The position numbers and the translations under genes were made by a program. Positions 39,429 through 48,325 of a stretch of 64,000 nucleotides of DNA are shown here, in pieces (within the stretch, counting starts at the first letter, position 1; the number at the start of each line of letters is the position of its first letter). The notes below the pieces were generated by a model, which was not told the origin of the DNA, did no database searches, and worked only from the letters and a program-made list of their open reading frames with translations. Source of the stretch: Alg239-R122 sp041746135 (GTDB lineage Bacteria > Pseudomonadota > Alphaproteobacteria > Sphingomonadales > Sphingomonadaceae); NCBI GenBank assembly GCA_041746135.1, contig JBGTHQ010000022.1:1-64000 (forward strand), written 5' to 3'.

Positions 39429-39941
39429 TTACGAACCTGTGGCCGCATATGCGCCCACAACCCGTGCAACCTTGCTCGCGGGTGCCTGAACAACCTGTGC
39501 AACTTTGGTAGCCGGTGCATTGAGCAGGCCGATAAGTTTCGCACGCAGTTCGTCGAGCGATGGCAATGCTGCCAGCGCCTTCACACCGTTTACGTCCAGA
39601 ACGGTATCGCCCATTGCGCCGCCGACAATTTCAAGTCTGTCGTTGGTCTTCGCAAATTCGACGACTGCTTTGGCAGCAGCCACCGGGTCGGGCGAAATTG
39701 CAAGAGCGATCGGACCAGTCAGCAATTCGCCGAGCGATTGATAGTCCGTGTCCTGGATTGCAAGTTTGGCAAGCTTGTTCTTCGTGACTTTATAAGAAGC
39801 CCCCGATTCACGCATTGCCGATCGCAGCTCAGTAGACTGAGCGACGGTAAGACCCAGGTTGCGTGTGACCACGACAGCGCCTGCATCTGACAACATGGCG
39901 CTGAGCGAAGCGACTGCTTCCTTTTTCTCGTCGCGATTCAT
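39429..39941 (-). CDS. rplJ: 50S ribosomal protein L10
   Basis: 170-residue stalk base protein binding 23S rRNA and L7/L12 dimers. It starts MNRDEKKEAVASLSAML, typical of alphaproteobacterial L10, and ends in the helix that carries L12. Its transcript appears to start near 40279 with an L10 autoregulatory leader and then runs through a palindromic repeat before the ATG. Confidence 0.96.
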   Translation of the reverse strand: MNRDEKKEAVASLSAMLSDAGAVVVTRNLGLTVAQSTELRSAMRESGASYKVTKNKLAKLAIQDTDYQSLGELLTGPIALAISPDPVAAAKAVVEFAKTNDRLEIVGGAMGDTVLDVNGVKALAALPSLDELRAKLIGLLNAPATKVAQVVQAPASKVARVVGAYAATGS

Positions 39942-39990
39942 GCCATTCTCCTTGTTAAGACACTGCCAAAGCAGCGCCTTATTCCTAAAT

Positions 39991-40073
39991 CGTCATGCTG
40001 AACTTGATTCAGCATCCAGGGCAACACACGCAGTGCCTGCCGCTCTGGACCCTAAAACAAGTTCAGGGTGACG
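39991..40073. repeat. Palindromic intergenic repeat in the rplJ 5' untranslated region
   Basis: Arms CGTCATGCTGAACTTG and CAAGTTCAGGGTGACG (two mismatches) flank an imperfect inner palindrome. The TGCTGAACTTG-type arm is, from memory, a very common dispersed element in sphingomonads. Here it sits between the L10 leader and the rplJ start, so it would be transcribed in the rplJL mRNA. Confidence 0.65.
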
Positions 40074-40189
40074 GGCGAAGACTAGCCGGTTTTCACCAGC
40101 AGTCATATATGTCCAAGGGGGTTGGTTCGCGCCGCAAGGAAGCCATGGCTTCGAATATCGGCAAGCCCTTAATGTAAAGGCCAAAAACT

Positions 40190-40279
40190 GTTCCCCGTCT
40201 AGGCTGGCAATTAAGATGGGCATATTCCCATCACCAACTGTCTCGGACGGAACCGCGCGGGCAAGCCCGTGCGGTTTCG
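40190..40279 (-). ncRNA. L10 autoregulatory leader of rplJL
   Basis: On the minus strand the predicted transcript begins with a hairpin (AACCGC-ACGGGC / GCCCGC-GCGGTT type, 40276-40251). The L10-leader core follows, closed by CCGTC and GACGG and containing CGAGACAGTTGGTGA and GCCAGCCTA. The GAGAC-GUUGGUG element and the pairing pattern are those I recall for the alphaproteobacterial rplJ leader bound by L10(L12)4. It supports translational autoregulation of rplJL. Confidence 0.7.
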
Positions 40280-40285
40280 AGAGGC

Positions 40286-40313
40286 GTAATAGCGGCGACG
40301 GAAAAAATGTCAA
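40286..40313 (-). promoter_or_regulatory. Predicted rplJ promoter
   Basis: On the minus strand TTGACA (40313-40308), a 16-base spacer, TATTAC (40291-40286). The expected start near 40279 coincides with the 5' end of the L10 leader hairpin. The site lies about 85 bp before the divergent hydrolase gene. Confidence 0.65.
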
Positions 40314-40398
40314 GCGGAGCAGCGCCCGTTCGGAAAAACATTTGTTCGTCCGGCCCAAACAGGGCATTCTGGAACGCCACACAGTCAAGGAGTCGGAT

Positions 40399-41307
40399 AT
40401 GACCACGTCCCCCCGCAAGAAAGCCGCGGATTTCGATCAGCGTATCCTGGAAATCTACGATGGCTATGTGCACGGGAAAATCAGCAAGCGTGAGTTTATC
40501 GCGCGCGCGGGCAAATACACTGCCGCCGGCGTGACCGGACTGATGATACTCGACCAACTGCAACCGCAATATGCGCTGGCGCAGCAGGTTGCGCCCGACG
40601 ATCCCGATATCGAGACAGCACGTATCAGCTATGCCAGCTCTGAGGGATATGAAACGGTGGGCGGATTGATGGCCAAACCGGCAAACAGCGAAGGCCCCCT
40701 GCCCGCCATCTTGGTCATTCACGAAAACCGCGGGCTCAATCCTTATATCGAGGATGTTGCCCGGCGCGCGGCCAAGGCGGGATTTTTGGCACTGGCACCC
40801 GATGGCCTGTCTTCCTTGGGCGGCTATCCCGGCAATGACGATGAGGGCCGCGCCATGCAAAGCTCGCTCGACGGGGCCAAGCTAATGGCCGATTTTTTCG
40901 CGGGGTACGAATATCTGCGCGATCATGATGGCTCCACCGGAAAGGTCGGTTGTGTCGGCTTCTGCTATGGCGGCGGCGTCTGCAATGCGCTTGCGGTGGC
41001 CTATCCGGGCCTCTCCGCTTCGGTGCCGTTTTATGGCCGCCAACCGGATAGCGAGGACGTGCCCAATATCGAAGCGCCGCTTATGATCCATTATGCCGGG
41101 CTGGACGAGCGCATCAATGCAGGATGGCCCGCATATTCAAAGGCGCTGCAGGATAATCAGAAAGCCTTCAGCGTCCATTTCTATCCGGACGTCAATCACG
41201 GTTTTCATAACGATACCACGCCGCGGTATGACGAGGCAGCGGCAACGCTTGCATGGAACAGGACAATCGCATTTTTCGACAAATATCTGCGCACGGCCGA
41301 AGTATAG
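40399..41307 (+). CDS. Dienelactone hydrolase-family protein (YghX-like)
   Basis: 302-residue alpha/beta hydrolase. Catalytic Cys in GFCYGGG, acid in YAGLDERI and His in NHGFHND, as in carboxymethylenebutenolidases. The N-terminal ~50 residues (SKREFIARAGKYTAAGVTGLM) form the helical hydrophobic pre-domain seen in YghX-like members and may target the membrane. It sits alone between rplA and rplJ on the opposite strand. ATG at 40399 follows AAGGAG; the upstream frame is the rplJ leader region. Confidence 0.88.
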   Translation: MTTSPRKKAADFDQRILEIYDGYVHGKISKREFIARAGKYTAAGVTGLMILDQLQPQYALAQQVAPDDPDIETARISYASSEGYETVGGLMAKPANSEGPLPAILVIHENRGLNPYIEDVARRAAKAGFLALAPDGLSSLGGYPGNDDEGRAMQSSLDGAKLMADFFAGYEYLRDHDGSTGKVGCVGFCYGGGVCNALAVAYPGLSASVPFYGRQPDSEDVPNIEAPLMIHYAGLDERINAGWPAYSKALQDNQKAFSVHFYPDVNHGFHNDTTPRYDEAAATLAWNRTIAFFDKYLRTAEV

Positions 41308-41336
41308 GGCATAAATTGAGGTTGTAATGGTGGGAC

Positions 41337-41379
41337 AATCAAAAAGGCCGGAGGTTTCCCCCCGGCCATTCTTTTGATT
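41337..41379. terminator. Bidirectional terminator between the hydrolase gene and rplA
   Basis: GC-rich stem GGCCGG-GG / CC-CCGGCC extended by outer AATCAAAA / TTTTGATT arms, with A- and T-tracts on the two sides. Convergent genes meet here. Confidence 0.8.
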
Positions 41380-41403
41380 TCGAACGGCAACCGAACCTGA
41401 TGC

Positions 41404-42102
41404 TTATGCGCCGGGAAGTTCCGAGACATTGACTTTCAGGCCGGGGCCCATGGTCGAGCTGAGCGCGACCTTGCGCACATAGCGGCCTTTGCCGCCCGTA
41501 GGCTTGGCCTTGACGATTGCGTCGACAAATGCGTCGAAATTCGCGCGCAGGTCTTTTTCGCTAAAGCTCGCCTTGCCGATACCGCTGTGGATGATGCCGG
41601 TCTTTTCGACGCGGAATTCAACCTGGCCGCCCTTGGCGTCGGTGACGGCCTTGGTTACGTCCATCGTCACGGTGCCGAGTTTCGGGTTCGGCATCAGACC
41701 CTTGGGGCCCAGTACCTTGCCGAGTCGGCCGACGACGCCCATCATGTCGGGTGTCGCGATGACGCGGTCGTAATTGAGATCGCCGCCCTGCATCGTTTCC
41801 ATCAGGTCTTCGGCGCCAACGACGTCCGCGCCCGCTTTTTTCGCTTCCTCGGCCTTGTCGCCTTTGGCGAAAACCGCGACGCGCATGTCTTTACCGGTGC
41901 CCGAAGGCAGCGATACCATGCCGCGCACCATCTGGTCGGCATGACGCGGGTCGACGCCCAGGTTCATGGCGATTTCGATAGTTTCGTCGAATTTCGACGT
42001 GGCATATTCCTTGACGGTCTTGATCGCGTCATCGACATTGTACAGCGTTTCGCGGTCAAGTTTGTCGGCGATATGCTTTTGCTTTTTGTTCTGCTTGGCC
42101 AT
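41404..42102 (-). CDS. rplA: 50S ribosomal protein L1
   Basis: 232-residue L1-stalk protein and known translational repressor of the L11 operon. Conserved FDETIEIAMNLGVDPRHADQ and the C-terminal STMGPGLKVNVSELPGA. It lies 3 bp after rplK, giving a normal rplKA operon. Confidence 0.97.
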   Translation of the reverse strand: MAKQNKKQKHIADKLDRETLYNVDDAIKTVKEYATSKFDETIEIAMNLGVDPRHADQMVRGMVSLPSGTGKDMRVAVFAKGDKAEEAKKAGADVVGAEDLMETMQGGDLNYDRVIATPDMMGVVGRLGKVLGPKGLMPNPKLGTVTMDVTKAVTDAKGGQVEFRVEKTGIIHSGIGKASFSEKDLRANFDAFVDAIVKAKPTGGKGRYVRKVALSSTMGPGLKVNVSELPGA

Positions 42103-42105
42103 TGC

Positions 42106-42537
42106 TTAGCCCTCCGTCACTTCAAGACCCATGGCGCGCGCGCTGCCTTCGATAATCCGCGTTGCCGCTTCGATATCGTTGGCATTCAGGTCTTTCATCT
42201 TGGTTTCCGCGATTTCCGCGAGCTGCTTGCGGCTGATCTTGCCGGCGGCAATTTTACCGGGCTCTTTCGAACCGGATTTCAGTTTCGCGGCTTTTTTGAT
42301 CAGATAGCTGGCAGGCGGGGTTTTCGTGGTGAAGGAAAAGCTGCGATCCGCATAGACCGTGATGATGGTCGGGATCGGTGTGGTCTTTTCCAGATCGTTT
42401 GTGGCCGCGTTGAACGCTTTACAAAATTCCATGATGTTGACGCCGCGCTGACCCAGGGCAGGGCCGATCGGCGGAGACGGGTTTGCGGTACCGGCTGGCA
42501 CCTGCAATTTGATATAGCCAGTAATTTTCTTGGCCAT
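42106..42537 (-). CDS. rplK: 50S ribosomal protein L11
   Basis: 143 residues. N-terminal domain with KLQVPAGTANPSPPIGPALGQRGVNIMEFCK and a C-terminal rRNA-binding domain ending GSARAMGLEVTEG. It binds the GTPase-associated centre and is needed for RelA activation in other bacteria. Confidence 0.97.
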   Translation of the reverse strand: MAKKITGYIKLQVPAGTANPSPPIGPALGQRGVNIMEFCKAFNAATNDLEKTTPIPTIITVYADRSFSFTTKTPPASYLIKKAAKLKSGSKEPGKIAAGKISRKQLAEIAETKMKDLNANDIEAATRIIEGSARAMGLEVTEG

Positions 42538-42749
42538 GATGGTAGCTCCTTCATTCTGTCGGGACGTGCGGATTGATCCGGTCCGTCCTTCAAATTAAGC
42601 GGTCAAGCGGATTGCCGTGAACATAAAGTTCCGGCGCACCTCCCGCACGGGAATCCATGCGCGCAAACTACATGGACGGCGCGGCATTAGCGGATTGTCC
42701 GCCAAATGCAACGTTTTTATATCCAATCCCGCCTAACAGGACAGGATAC

Positions 42750-43286
42750 TTACTTAGACAGTTCGACCTGTTCGAAGTCGAGCTCAACCGGGGTCGGACG
42801 CCCGAAGATCGAGACCGAAACCTTGACGCGGTTCTTTTCGAAATCCAGTTCCTCGACCACGCCGTTAAAGCTGGCGAACGGACCGTCGAGCACTTTGACG
42901 TTGTCGCCGATATCATATTCGACGCTGATTTTCTTCTTGGGGGCGTTGGCCGCTTCTTCCTTGGTGTTGAGGATGCGGGCGGCTTCGGCCTCGCTAATCG
43001 CCTGCGGCTTGCCGCTGGATCCCAGGAAACCGGTCACTTTCGGGGTGTTCTTGACCAAGTGATAGACATCGTCGGTCATGGTCAGCTTGGCCAGCACATA
43101 GCCGGGGAAGAACTTGCGCTCTGACTGGATTTTCTTGCCGCGGCGCACTTCGGTCACGGTTTCAGTGGGCACTTCGACTTCGTCGACCAGCTGGGTCAGA
43201 TCCAGACGCTGGGCTTCGGACAGGATATTGTCCTTTACCTTGTTCTCGAAACCCGAATAGGCGTGAATGATATACCAGCGCGACAT
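42750..43286 (-). CDS. nusG: Transcription termination/antitermination factor NusG
   Basis: 178 residues: NGN domain (MSRWYIIHAYSGFENKVKDN) and C-terminal KOW domain (VKVLDGPFASFNGVVEELD). The ATG at 43286 is the conserved start; the open frame continues upstream into secE in another reading and is not used. It follows secE by 41 bp. Confidence 0.96.
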   Translation of the reverse strand: MSRWYIIHAYSGFENKVKDNILSEAQRLDLTQLVDEVEVPTETVTEVRRGKKIQSERKFFPGYVLAKLTMTDDVYHLVKNTPKVTGFLGSSGKPQAISEAEAARILNTKEEAANAPKKKISVEYDIGDNVKVLDGPFASFNGVVEELDFEKNRVKVSVSIFGRPTPVELDFEQVELSK

Positions 43287-43327
43287 GAATGAAACCTTCT
43301 GTAATGAATTGCGTGCGTGAAACGAAG

Positions 43328-43522
43328 TCAGGCGAGCGACAGCAGCCAGTTGACGAGCAGGTTGAAAACCGTATCGACGCCCAGGAAGAACAGCGCCAAT
43401 ATCGTCATCATGATCATCACCATGATGGTGGTGACAAGGGTTTCCTGCCGCGTGGGCCATACCACCTTGGACGCTTCGGCGCGTACCTGACGGACGAATT
43501 CACCGGGATTTGTCTTTGCCAT
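43328..43522 (-). CDS. secE: Preprotein translocase subunit SecE
   Basis: 64 residues with the conserved EASKVVWPTRQE amphipathic segment followed by one membrane helix, the minimal SecE form. It precedes nusG as in nearly all bacteria. The tRNA-Trp gene often found just upstream is not here but about 6 kb away on the other strand. Confidence 0.96.
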   Translation of the reverse strand: MAKTNPGEFVRQVRAEASKVVWPTRQETLVTTIMVMIMMTILALFFLGVDTVFNLLVNWLLSLA

Positions 43523-43701
43523 AATCTACCGTTTCCAAAACTCGAATTTCGTGTGTCACCGGATAGGGTCATTTAGAGCCGGGCCGGTGGGCCAAGCCTG
43601 CTATATATGACGATGTGGTGAGTGTGAAAGCCTTTATCGGCAGATTCGCCGTAGCGCAAGGATTCTATTTCGATCGCGCCCCAGGGTCTACGATAGCGAG
43701 A

Positions 43702-44097
43702 TCAAAAAACCGCGCGCTCGATCAGGTCCCATTTATTGCCGAACGGATCGCGGAAAACGACCACCTTGCCATAGATTTCCTCACGCGGTTTTTCGACAAA
43801 GTCGACACCCGCGCGCTTCATCAGGCTGTAATCCGTGTCAAAATCATAGGTTTCGAGCAAGAATGCCACGCGCCCGCCCGTCTGGTTGCCGATTGCCTCT
43901 TCCTGATTTTCGTTGGCCGCCTTGGCCAGCAACAGGCGCGTTTCGGTCGATCCCGGCGGGGCGACGAGTACCCAGCGCTTGTCGTCTGAAAGCGGCGTAT
44001 CCTCGATCAGGTCGAACCCGATCCGGCCGACATAAAATTCGATGCCCGCATCATAATCGGGAACGACCAGCGTTACTGCTGCGATAAATTGCGGCAT
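43702..44097 (-). CDS. VOC-family (glyoxalase-like) protein
   Basis: 131 residues with VOC pattern: AAVTLVVPDYDAGIEFYV at the N-terminus, second module DFVEKPREEIYGKVVVFRDPFGNKWDL. No assigned substrate. It is translationally coupled to the fatty-acyl-AMP ligase gene (TAATG overlap), implying a shared pathway or simple operon packing. Confidence 0.84.
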   Translation of the reverse strand: MPQFIAAVTLVVPDYDAGIEFYVGRIGFDLIEDTPLSDDKRWVLVAPPGSTETRLLLAKAANENQEEAIGNQTGGRVAFLLETYDFDTDYSLMKRAGVDFVEKPREEIYGKVVVFRDPFGNKWDLIERAVF

Positions 44098-45824
44098 TAC
44101 GCGGCGATATCATAGGGCTGTATCTCGCCCGACAGATACTGGTTGCGGGCCTTGGCACGGCTGAGCTTGCCCGAACTGGTGCGCGGCAATGTGCGTGGCG
44201 GAACGAGTTCAATGACACAGTTCATGCCGGTGATCGAACGCACCTTGGCGCGAATCTCGTCGCGCAGGCGCAGCCGTTCGCTTTCATCCGACGTACGGCA
44301 TTGTACCAGCACGGCGGGAGTTTCCTCACCGCCCGGTGTCGTCACCGAAAATGCGGCAATATCCCCCGATTTGAAACCGGGCAATTGCTCCACCGCCCAT
44401 TCGATATCCTGCGGCCAGTGGTTCTTGCCGTTGATGATGATCATGTCCTTGGCGCGGCCCACGACATAGAGATAGCCGTCCGACATATAACCCATATCGC
44501 CGGTATCGAGCCAGCCGTCGACCAGGCATTCATCGGTCGCTTTCGCGTCGCGGAAATAGCTGTGCATGATCGACGGACCGGTGGTCCAGATTTTGCCGAT
44601 CGATTTTTCGGGCAATATTTCGCCCAGTTCGGTGCGGATATCGATCTTCATATCGAGCGCGGGCTTGCCGCAATTGACGATCGCGCGGTACCGTGTCGGC
44701 TTGTCGCTGTCATTGGCGGCGCCCGACAATTTGGTTTCCTCGACCAGTTCGACGACAATGCCTTCGCCAGGGGGCATCAGCGTAACGGCCAGCGTCGCCT
44801 CGGCAAGGCCATAACTCGGCATAAAGGCACTCGCCTTGAAGCCCGCATCGCTGAATGCATCGACGAAACTCTGCATCACGTCGGGGCGGATCATGTCGGC
44901 GCCGTTGCCGGCAATGCGCCAGCGCGACAAGTCGAAGCGTTCGGCGACTTTCGACTGGCTGCCAATTCGGCGCGCGCAGATATCGTACCCGAAGGTCGGC
45001 GAATAGGAACAGCTATTGCCCGGATTGCGGCTGATAAGATCGAGCCATGCGAGCGGTCGCCGCGCGAAATCCTCGGTTTTCAGGTAATCGGTCGATACCT
45101 GGTTTGACACCATCGACAACATGCAGCCGACCAGCCCCATATCATGATACCATGGCAGCCAGCTAATGCAGCGGTCGGTGCCGCCAATATTCATGCCGTG
45201 CGCATGCGCCTTTAGATTGCTGAGCAGCGCGTGGTGCGTCACGGCGACCCCGTGCGGAAAGCGCGTCGATCCGCTGGAATATTGCAGATAACAGATATCC
45301 TCGCCGCTGGCTTTCGGCAGTTGGATGTGCGGTGCATCGCGCTCGGCAAACTCGGTCCAGTCGATACCCTCGACACCGCATGCATCCGCAGCGGCACCGG
45401 CCATCTCGGCAAGCTCGGGCGGGTAGAAGAATATGGCCGGGTCGGAGCTTTTCAGCTGGACCGACAATTGTTCGATATAACTCTCCTTGCCGCCAAAACT
45501 GGTCGGAAGCGGCAAAGGCACTGGCCATGCGCCCGCATAGACTACGCCAAAAAACAAAGCCGCGAATTCGGGGCTGGTTTCCGCACACAAGGCGATCCGG
45601 TCGCCCGGCTTGATGCCATGTGCAACGAGTGCATAGGCTGCCTTGAGCGCTTCGCCCCGCATCTCGCTGAAAGGACAGGCGCGAATGAGCGAGCCGCGTG
45701 GATCGTGATAGTTGAAGCCGCGCACGCCCTGAGCCGCGTAATCCAGCGCTTCTCCCAATGTGTCGAAATCCGAGTATCGCCGTTCCAGATCGTCGAGTGA
45801 CGGCGTTGGTACCAATTGCGTCAT
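44097..45824 (-). CDS. Fatty-acyl-AMP ligase (FAAL-type adenylating enzyme)
   Basis: 575 residues of the acyl-adenylating superfamily. P-loop-like YLQYSSGSTRFPHG near residue 185, the A5-type PSYGLAEATLAV, DGWLDTGDMGYM and GRAKDMIIINGKNHWPQDIE. The NHWPQDIE segment and overall order match FAALs, which form acyl-AMP for transfer to acyl carrier proteins of polyketide or lipopeptide synthases, rather than acyl-CoA ligases. ATG at 45824 follows GGGTCAAAC; the earlier frame lacks a plausible start. No carrier protein or PKS is within the window, so the acceptor is unknown. Confidence 0.87.
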   Translation of the reverse strand: MTQLVPTPSLDDLERRYSDFDTLGEALDYAAQGVRGFNYHDPRGSLIRACPFSEMRGEALKAAYALVAHGIKPGDRIALCAETSPEFAALFFGVVYAGAWPVPLPLPTSFGGKESYIEQLSVQLKSSDPAIFFYPPELAEMAGAAADACGVEGIDWTEFAERDAPHIQLPKASGEDICYLQYSSGSTRFPHGVAVTHHALLSNLKAHAHGMNIGGTDRCISWLPWYHDMGLVGCMLSMVSNQVSTDYLKTEDFARRPLAWLDLISRNPGNSCSYSPTFGYDICARRIGSQSKVAERFDLSRWRIAGNGADMIRPDVMQSFVDAFSDAGFKASAFMPSYGLAEATLAVTLMPPGEGIVVELVEETKLSGAANDSDKPTRYRAIVNCGKPALDMKIDIRTELGEILPEKSIGKIWTTGPSIMHSYFRDAKATDECLVDGWLDTGDMGYMSDGYLYVVGRAKDMIIINGKNHWPQDIEWAVEQLPGFKSGDIAAFSVTTPGGEETPAVLVQCRTSDESERLRLRDEIRAKVRSITGMNCVIELVPPRTLPRTSSGKLSRAKARNQYLSGEIQPYDIAA

Positions 45825-46029
45825 AGTTTGACCCGTTTCTTTTTTTTCGCCCTTATAAAGGGCCGGATGGACATGGACCGGAAAATACCGGACCGTGCCA
45901 AAAGCTGAATATCGAACCGTGCGCTCTAACAATAACGTATCCGACACGCAATTGACGCAGCACGGACTTACAACGATACGATTTTGCACAACACTAGCGT
46001 TCAAATTTGGCCATTAATGTGGCACAAAA

Positions 46030-46683
46030 ATGACAATGACCCAAACAGAGCATAGCAAGAGCGGTGGGCCGGACGATCCGGAAGCGCAGAAACGCGGCCA
46101 AAACCGCGCCTATGCCTCGCGCGAAAGAAAGCCCCCCAAACCGCTCGACCCGGCCCGCCTTCGAGATATCGCGCTGCATTATGTTGGACGCTATGCCACC
46201 ACGGCACACAAGTTAACGGCTTATCTGCAACGCAAATTGCGCGAACGCGGGTGGGAGGACGCACGGCCCGCCGATATAGATGCTCTGGTGAACCAGTTTG
46301 TCGAGCTGAAATATATCGACGATGCACTATATGCGAGCCAGAAAGCGGCTTCCCTGACCGCCCGAGGATATGGCAGCCGGCGCGTGGACGAGGCGCTGTA
46401 TATCTCCGGTATTTCCAAAAACGATGGTGCGGGCGCCCGGCAGCAGGCTATGGAAGCGCGCGGCACCTCTGCGCTCAAACTGGCGCGCAAACGGCGATTC
46501 GGCCCCTTTGCGCGCGATCCGGCCGATCCCGACAAGCGTCGCAAGCAATTGCAGGCCATGGTGCGGGCCGGACACGAATTTTCGATTGCGCGGCGCATCG
46601 TTTTTGCCGATAGTCTGGCCGAAATAGCCGATCTGGACGAGACGGTTTCGGGCGAAGAGGATTTTGACGCATGGCACGATTGA
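46030..46683 (+). CDS. recX: RecX-family regulatory protein
   Basis: 217 residues with RecX three-helix repeats: DIALHYVGRYATTAHKLTAYLQRKL (repeat 1), FVELKYIDDALYASQKAASLTARGYGSRRVDEAL (repeat 2) and a third near HEFSIARRIV. RecX inhibits RecA filaments. recA is not adjacent. It is longer than E. coli RecX because of a charged N-terminal ~35 residues. It diverges from the FAAL gene. Confidence 0.86.
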   Translation: MTMTQTEHSKSGGPDDPEAQKRGQNRAYASRERKPPKPLDPARLRDIALHYVGRYATTAHKLTAYLQRKLRERGWEDARPADIDALVNQFVELKYIDDALYASQKAASLTARGYGSRRVDEALYISGISKNDGAGARQQAMEARGTSALKLARKRRFGPFARDPADPDKRRKQLQAMVRAGHEFSIARRIVFADSLAEIADLDETVSGEEDFDAWHD

Positions 46684-47189
46684 TAACGGCACGCGGATTC
46701 GCACTCTATCTAGCGCTTGCACTGGCGGCATGTACCGCAAACGGGGCCGCGGAAGCCGAAAATGGCCAAGCGGCAAGCGCGCCGAGCACAAACAGCGCCT
46801 CGGGGCTGGAAATCGTCCCCATGACCATTAGCGGCAGCGGCAAGGTGCACAGATTCGATGTCGAGGTCGCACGGACATCCGCGCAGCAGGCAAAGGGCCT
46901 TATGTTCCGCAAGTCGCTGACCGACGGCGAGGGTATGATATTTCCCTTTCCCGTTCCGAAGTTCGCCGGTTTCTGGATGAAAAATACCGTCATTCCACTC
47001 GACCTGATATTCGTGCGCGGCGATGGTACGATCGAAAGCATCGCCGCCAATGCCGAGCCCTATTCGCTCGATACCATCTCTTCGGGCGAGCCGGTGGCGA
47101 TGGTGCTGGAGATCCGCGGCGGACTTGCGGCCGAACTTGGTCTCAAAGCGGGCGACACGGTCAGCTGGAGAGACACTGCAGCGAACTGA
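46671..47189 (+). CDS. DUF192-family lipoprotein
   Basis: 172 residues. Signal with lipobox ALAAC (Cys about residue 21), then a DUF192 domain: RFDVEVARTSAQQAKGLMFRKSL, FWMKNTVIPLDLIFV and the terminal LGLKAGDTVSW. The domain is small, beta-rich and of unknown biochemical role, often exported. Its start overlaps recX by 13 bp. Confidence 0.9.
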   Translation: MARLITARGFALYLALALAACTANGAAEAENGQAASAPSTNSASGLEIVPMTISGSGKVHRFDVEVARTSAQQAKGLMFRKSLTDGEGMIFPFPVPKFAGFWMKNTVIPLDLIFVRGDGTIESIAANAEPYSLDTISSGEPVAMVLEIRGGLAAELGLKAGDTVSWRDTAAN

Positions 47190-47312
47190 CGCATGTTTAG
47201 TTCGTATAACCGTCAGCTTTTGTAGCCAGCGAATATCGCACCGGGCGCTATCATAAAGGGCGCCATGATTTTCCGATTGCCCTGCCCCTTCCAAAACGGC
47301 TAGACGCAGCCC

Positions 47313-47708
47313 ATGGGAATTTTAGGCAAGATATTCACGTGGTGGAACGGTGCGACAATCGGCACATCCATATTCAGCGCCATGAACGGCGAAAAAGTCG
47401 GTGAAGATGCGGCTGGCAACATTTATTATCGCGGCAAGAAACTGCGCGCCGGACGCGAGCGCCGCTGGGTCATTTACAACGGCGCGAATGACGCCAGCCG
47501 CGTGCCTGCGGAATGGCATGGCTGGTTGCACCAAAGCTATGACGGCATACCCGAAAGCCACTTGCCGCCCCCGCGCATCTGGGAAACCGACTATTCCCCC
47601 AACGCTACCGGCACGGTGCAGGCCTATCGACCCGCAGGCGCACTCGAACGCGGCGGCCAGCGGGCGCCCTCGCGCGGTGATTACGAAGCATGGAGCCCCG
47701 GTGAGTGA
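47313..47708 (+). CDS. NDUFA12-type NADH:ubiquinone oxidoreductase accessory protein
   Basis: 131 residues homologous to mitochondrial NDUFA12 (B17.2): MGILGKIFTWWNGATIGT, DAAGNIYYRGKK, RRWVIYNGANDASRVPAEWHGWLH and the Pro/Arg-rich C-terminal tail. This supernumerary complex I subunit is characteristic of alphaproteobacteria. Its stop overlaps the DUF2155 start. Confidence 0.95.
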   Translation: MGILGKIFTWWNGATIGTSIFSAMNGEKVGEDAAGNIYYRGKKLRAGRERRWVIYNGANDASRVPAEWHGWLHQSYDGIPESHLPPPRIWETDYSPNATGTVQAYRPAGALERGGQRAPSRGDYEAWSPGE

Positions 47709-48325
47709 GGCGCGAGATACCTATAATCCTATTGCCCGCGCTGATTCTTGCCGCATGTAACAATTCTGCGACGCAAAAAAGCGATGTCGAGGCAGAGGCA
47801 AAAAGTCCCAAGTCGGCTCAGTTTGTCAAACCGCTCGTCAGCGGCGAGGGTACCCCGATGGAAGACCGCGTGGCCACGCTCGGTTTCCTCAACAAGCGCA
47901 ACGGCATTACCCAGGACCTGGAAATGAAGCCCGGTGAATCGCGGCGAATCGGCCCCGCGATCGTGCGGCTGCAGGCGTGCGAGCGCAGCGCACCATGGGA
48001 ACCGCGCCCCGAAACCGGTGCGTTCGTGCAGTTGATTGTCGAAACCCGCGTCTCGCGCGATCAGGAACCCAGATGGCTGAAAGTATTTTCCGGCTGGCTG
48101 TTTCGCGAATCACCCTCGATCAACGTTGTCGAGCATCCAATCTACGATGTGTGGGTCAAGGATTGCGCGATGCGTTTCCCCGGCGACGAAGAGGTGTCAA
48201 AACCTGCGCCTTCGTCCAACGCCATACCGTCCGACAATTCGCCAAACGCGGCGGGCAGCGATAGCACGGGCGCCACGACTCCCGCCGCGCCCGAACCGGA
48301 GGCAGCGGCTGAGGACGAGGAATAA
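47705..48325 (+). CDS. DUF2155-domain lipoprotein
   Basis: 206 residues. GTG start coupled to the NDUFA12 stop (GTGA). Lipobox LAAC near residue 18, then a DUF2155 core (LGFLNKRNGITQDLEMKPGE, FVQLIVETRVSRDQEPRWLKVFSGWLFRESPSINVVEHPIYDVWVKDC; segments separated here by residues I skip). The last ~55 residues are a low-complexity Ser/Ala/Pro/Glu tail. That tail overlaps the antisense aat 3' end by 184 bp. Confidence 0.88.
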   Translation: MRREIPIILLPALILAACNNSATQKSDVEAEAKSPKSAQFVKPLVSGEGTPMEDRVATLGFLNKRNGITQDLEMKPGESRRIGPAIVRLQACERSAPWEPRPETGAFVQLIVETRVSRDQEPRWLKVFSGWLFRESPSINVVEHPIYDVWVKDCAMRFPGDEEVSKPAPSSNAIPSDNSPNAAGSDSTGATTPAAPEPEAAAEDEE

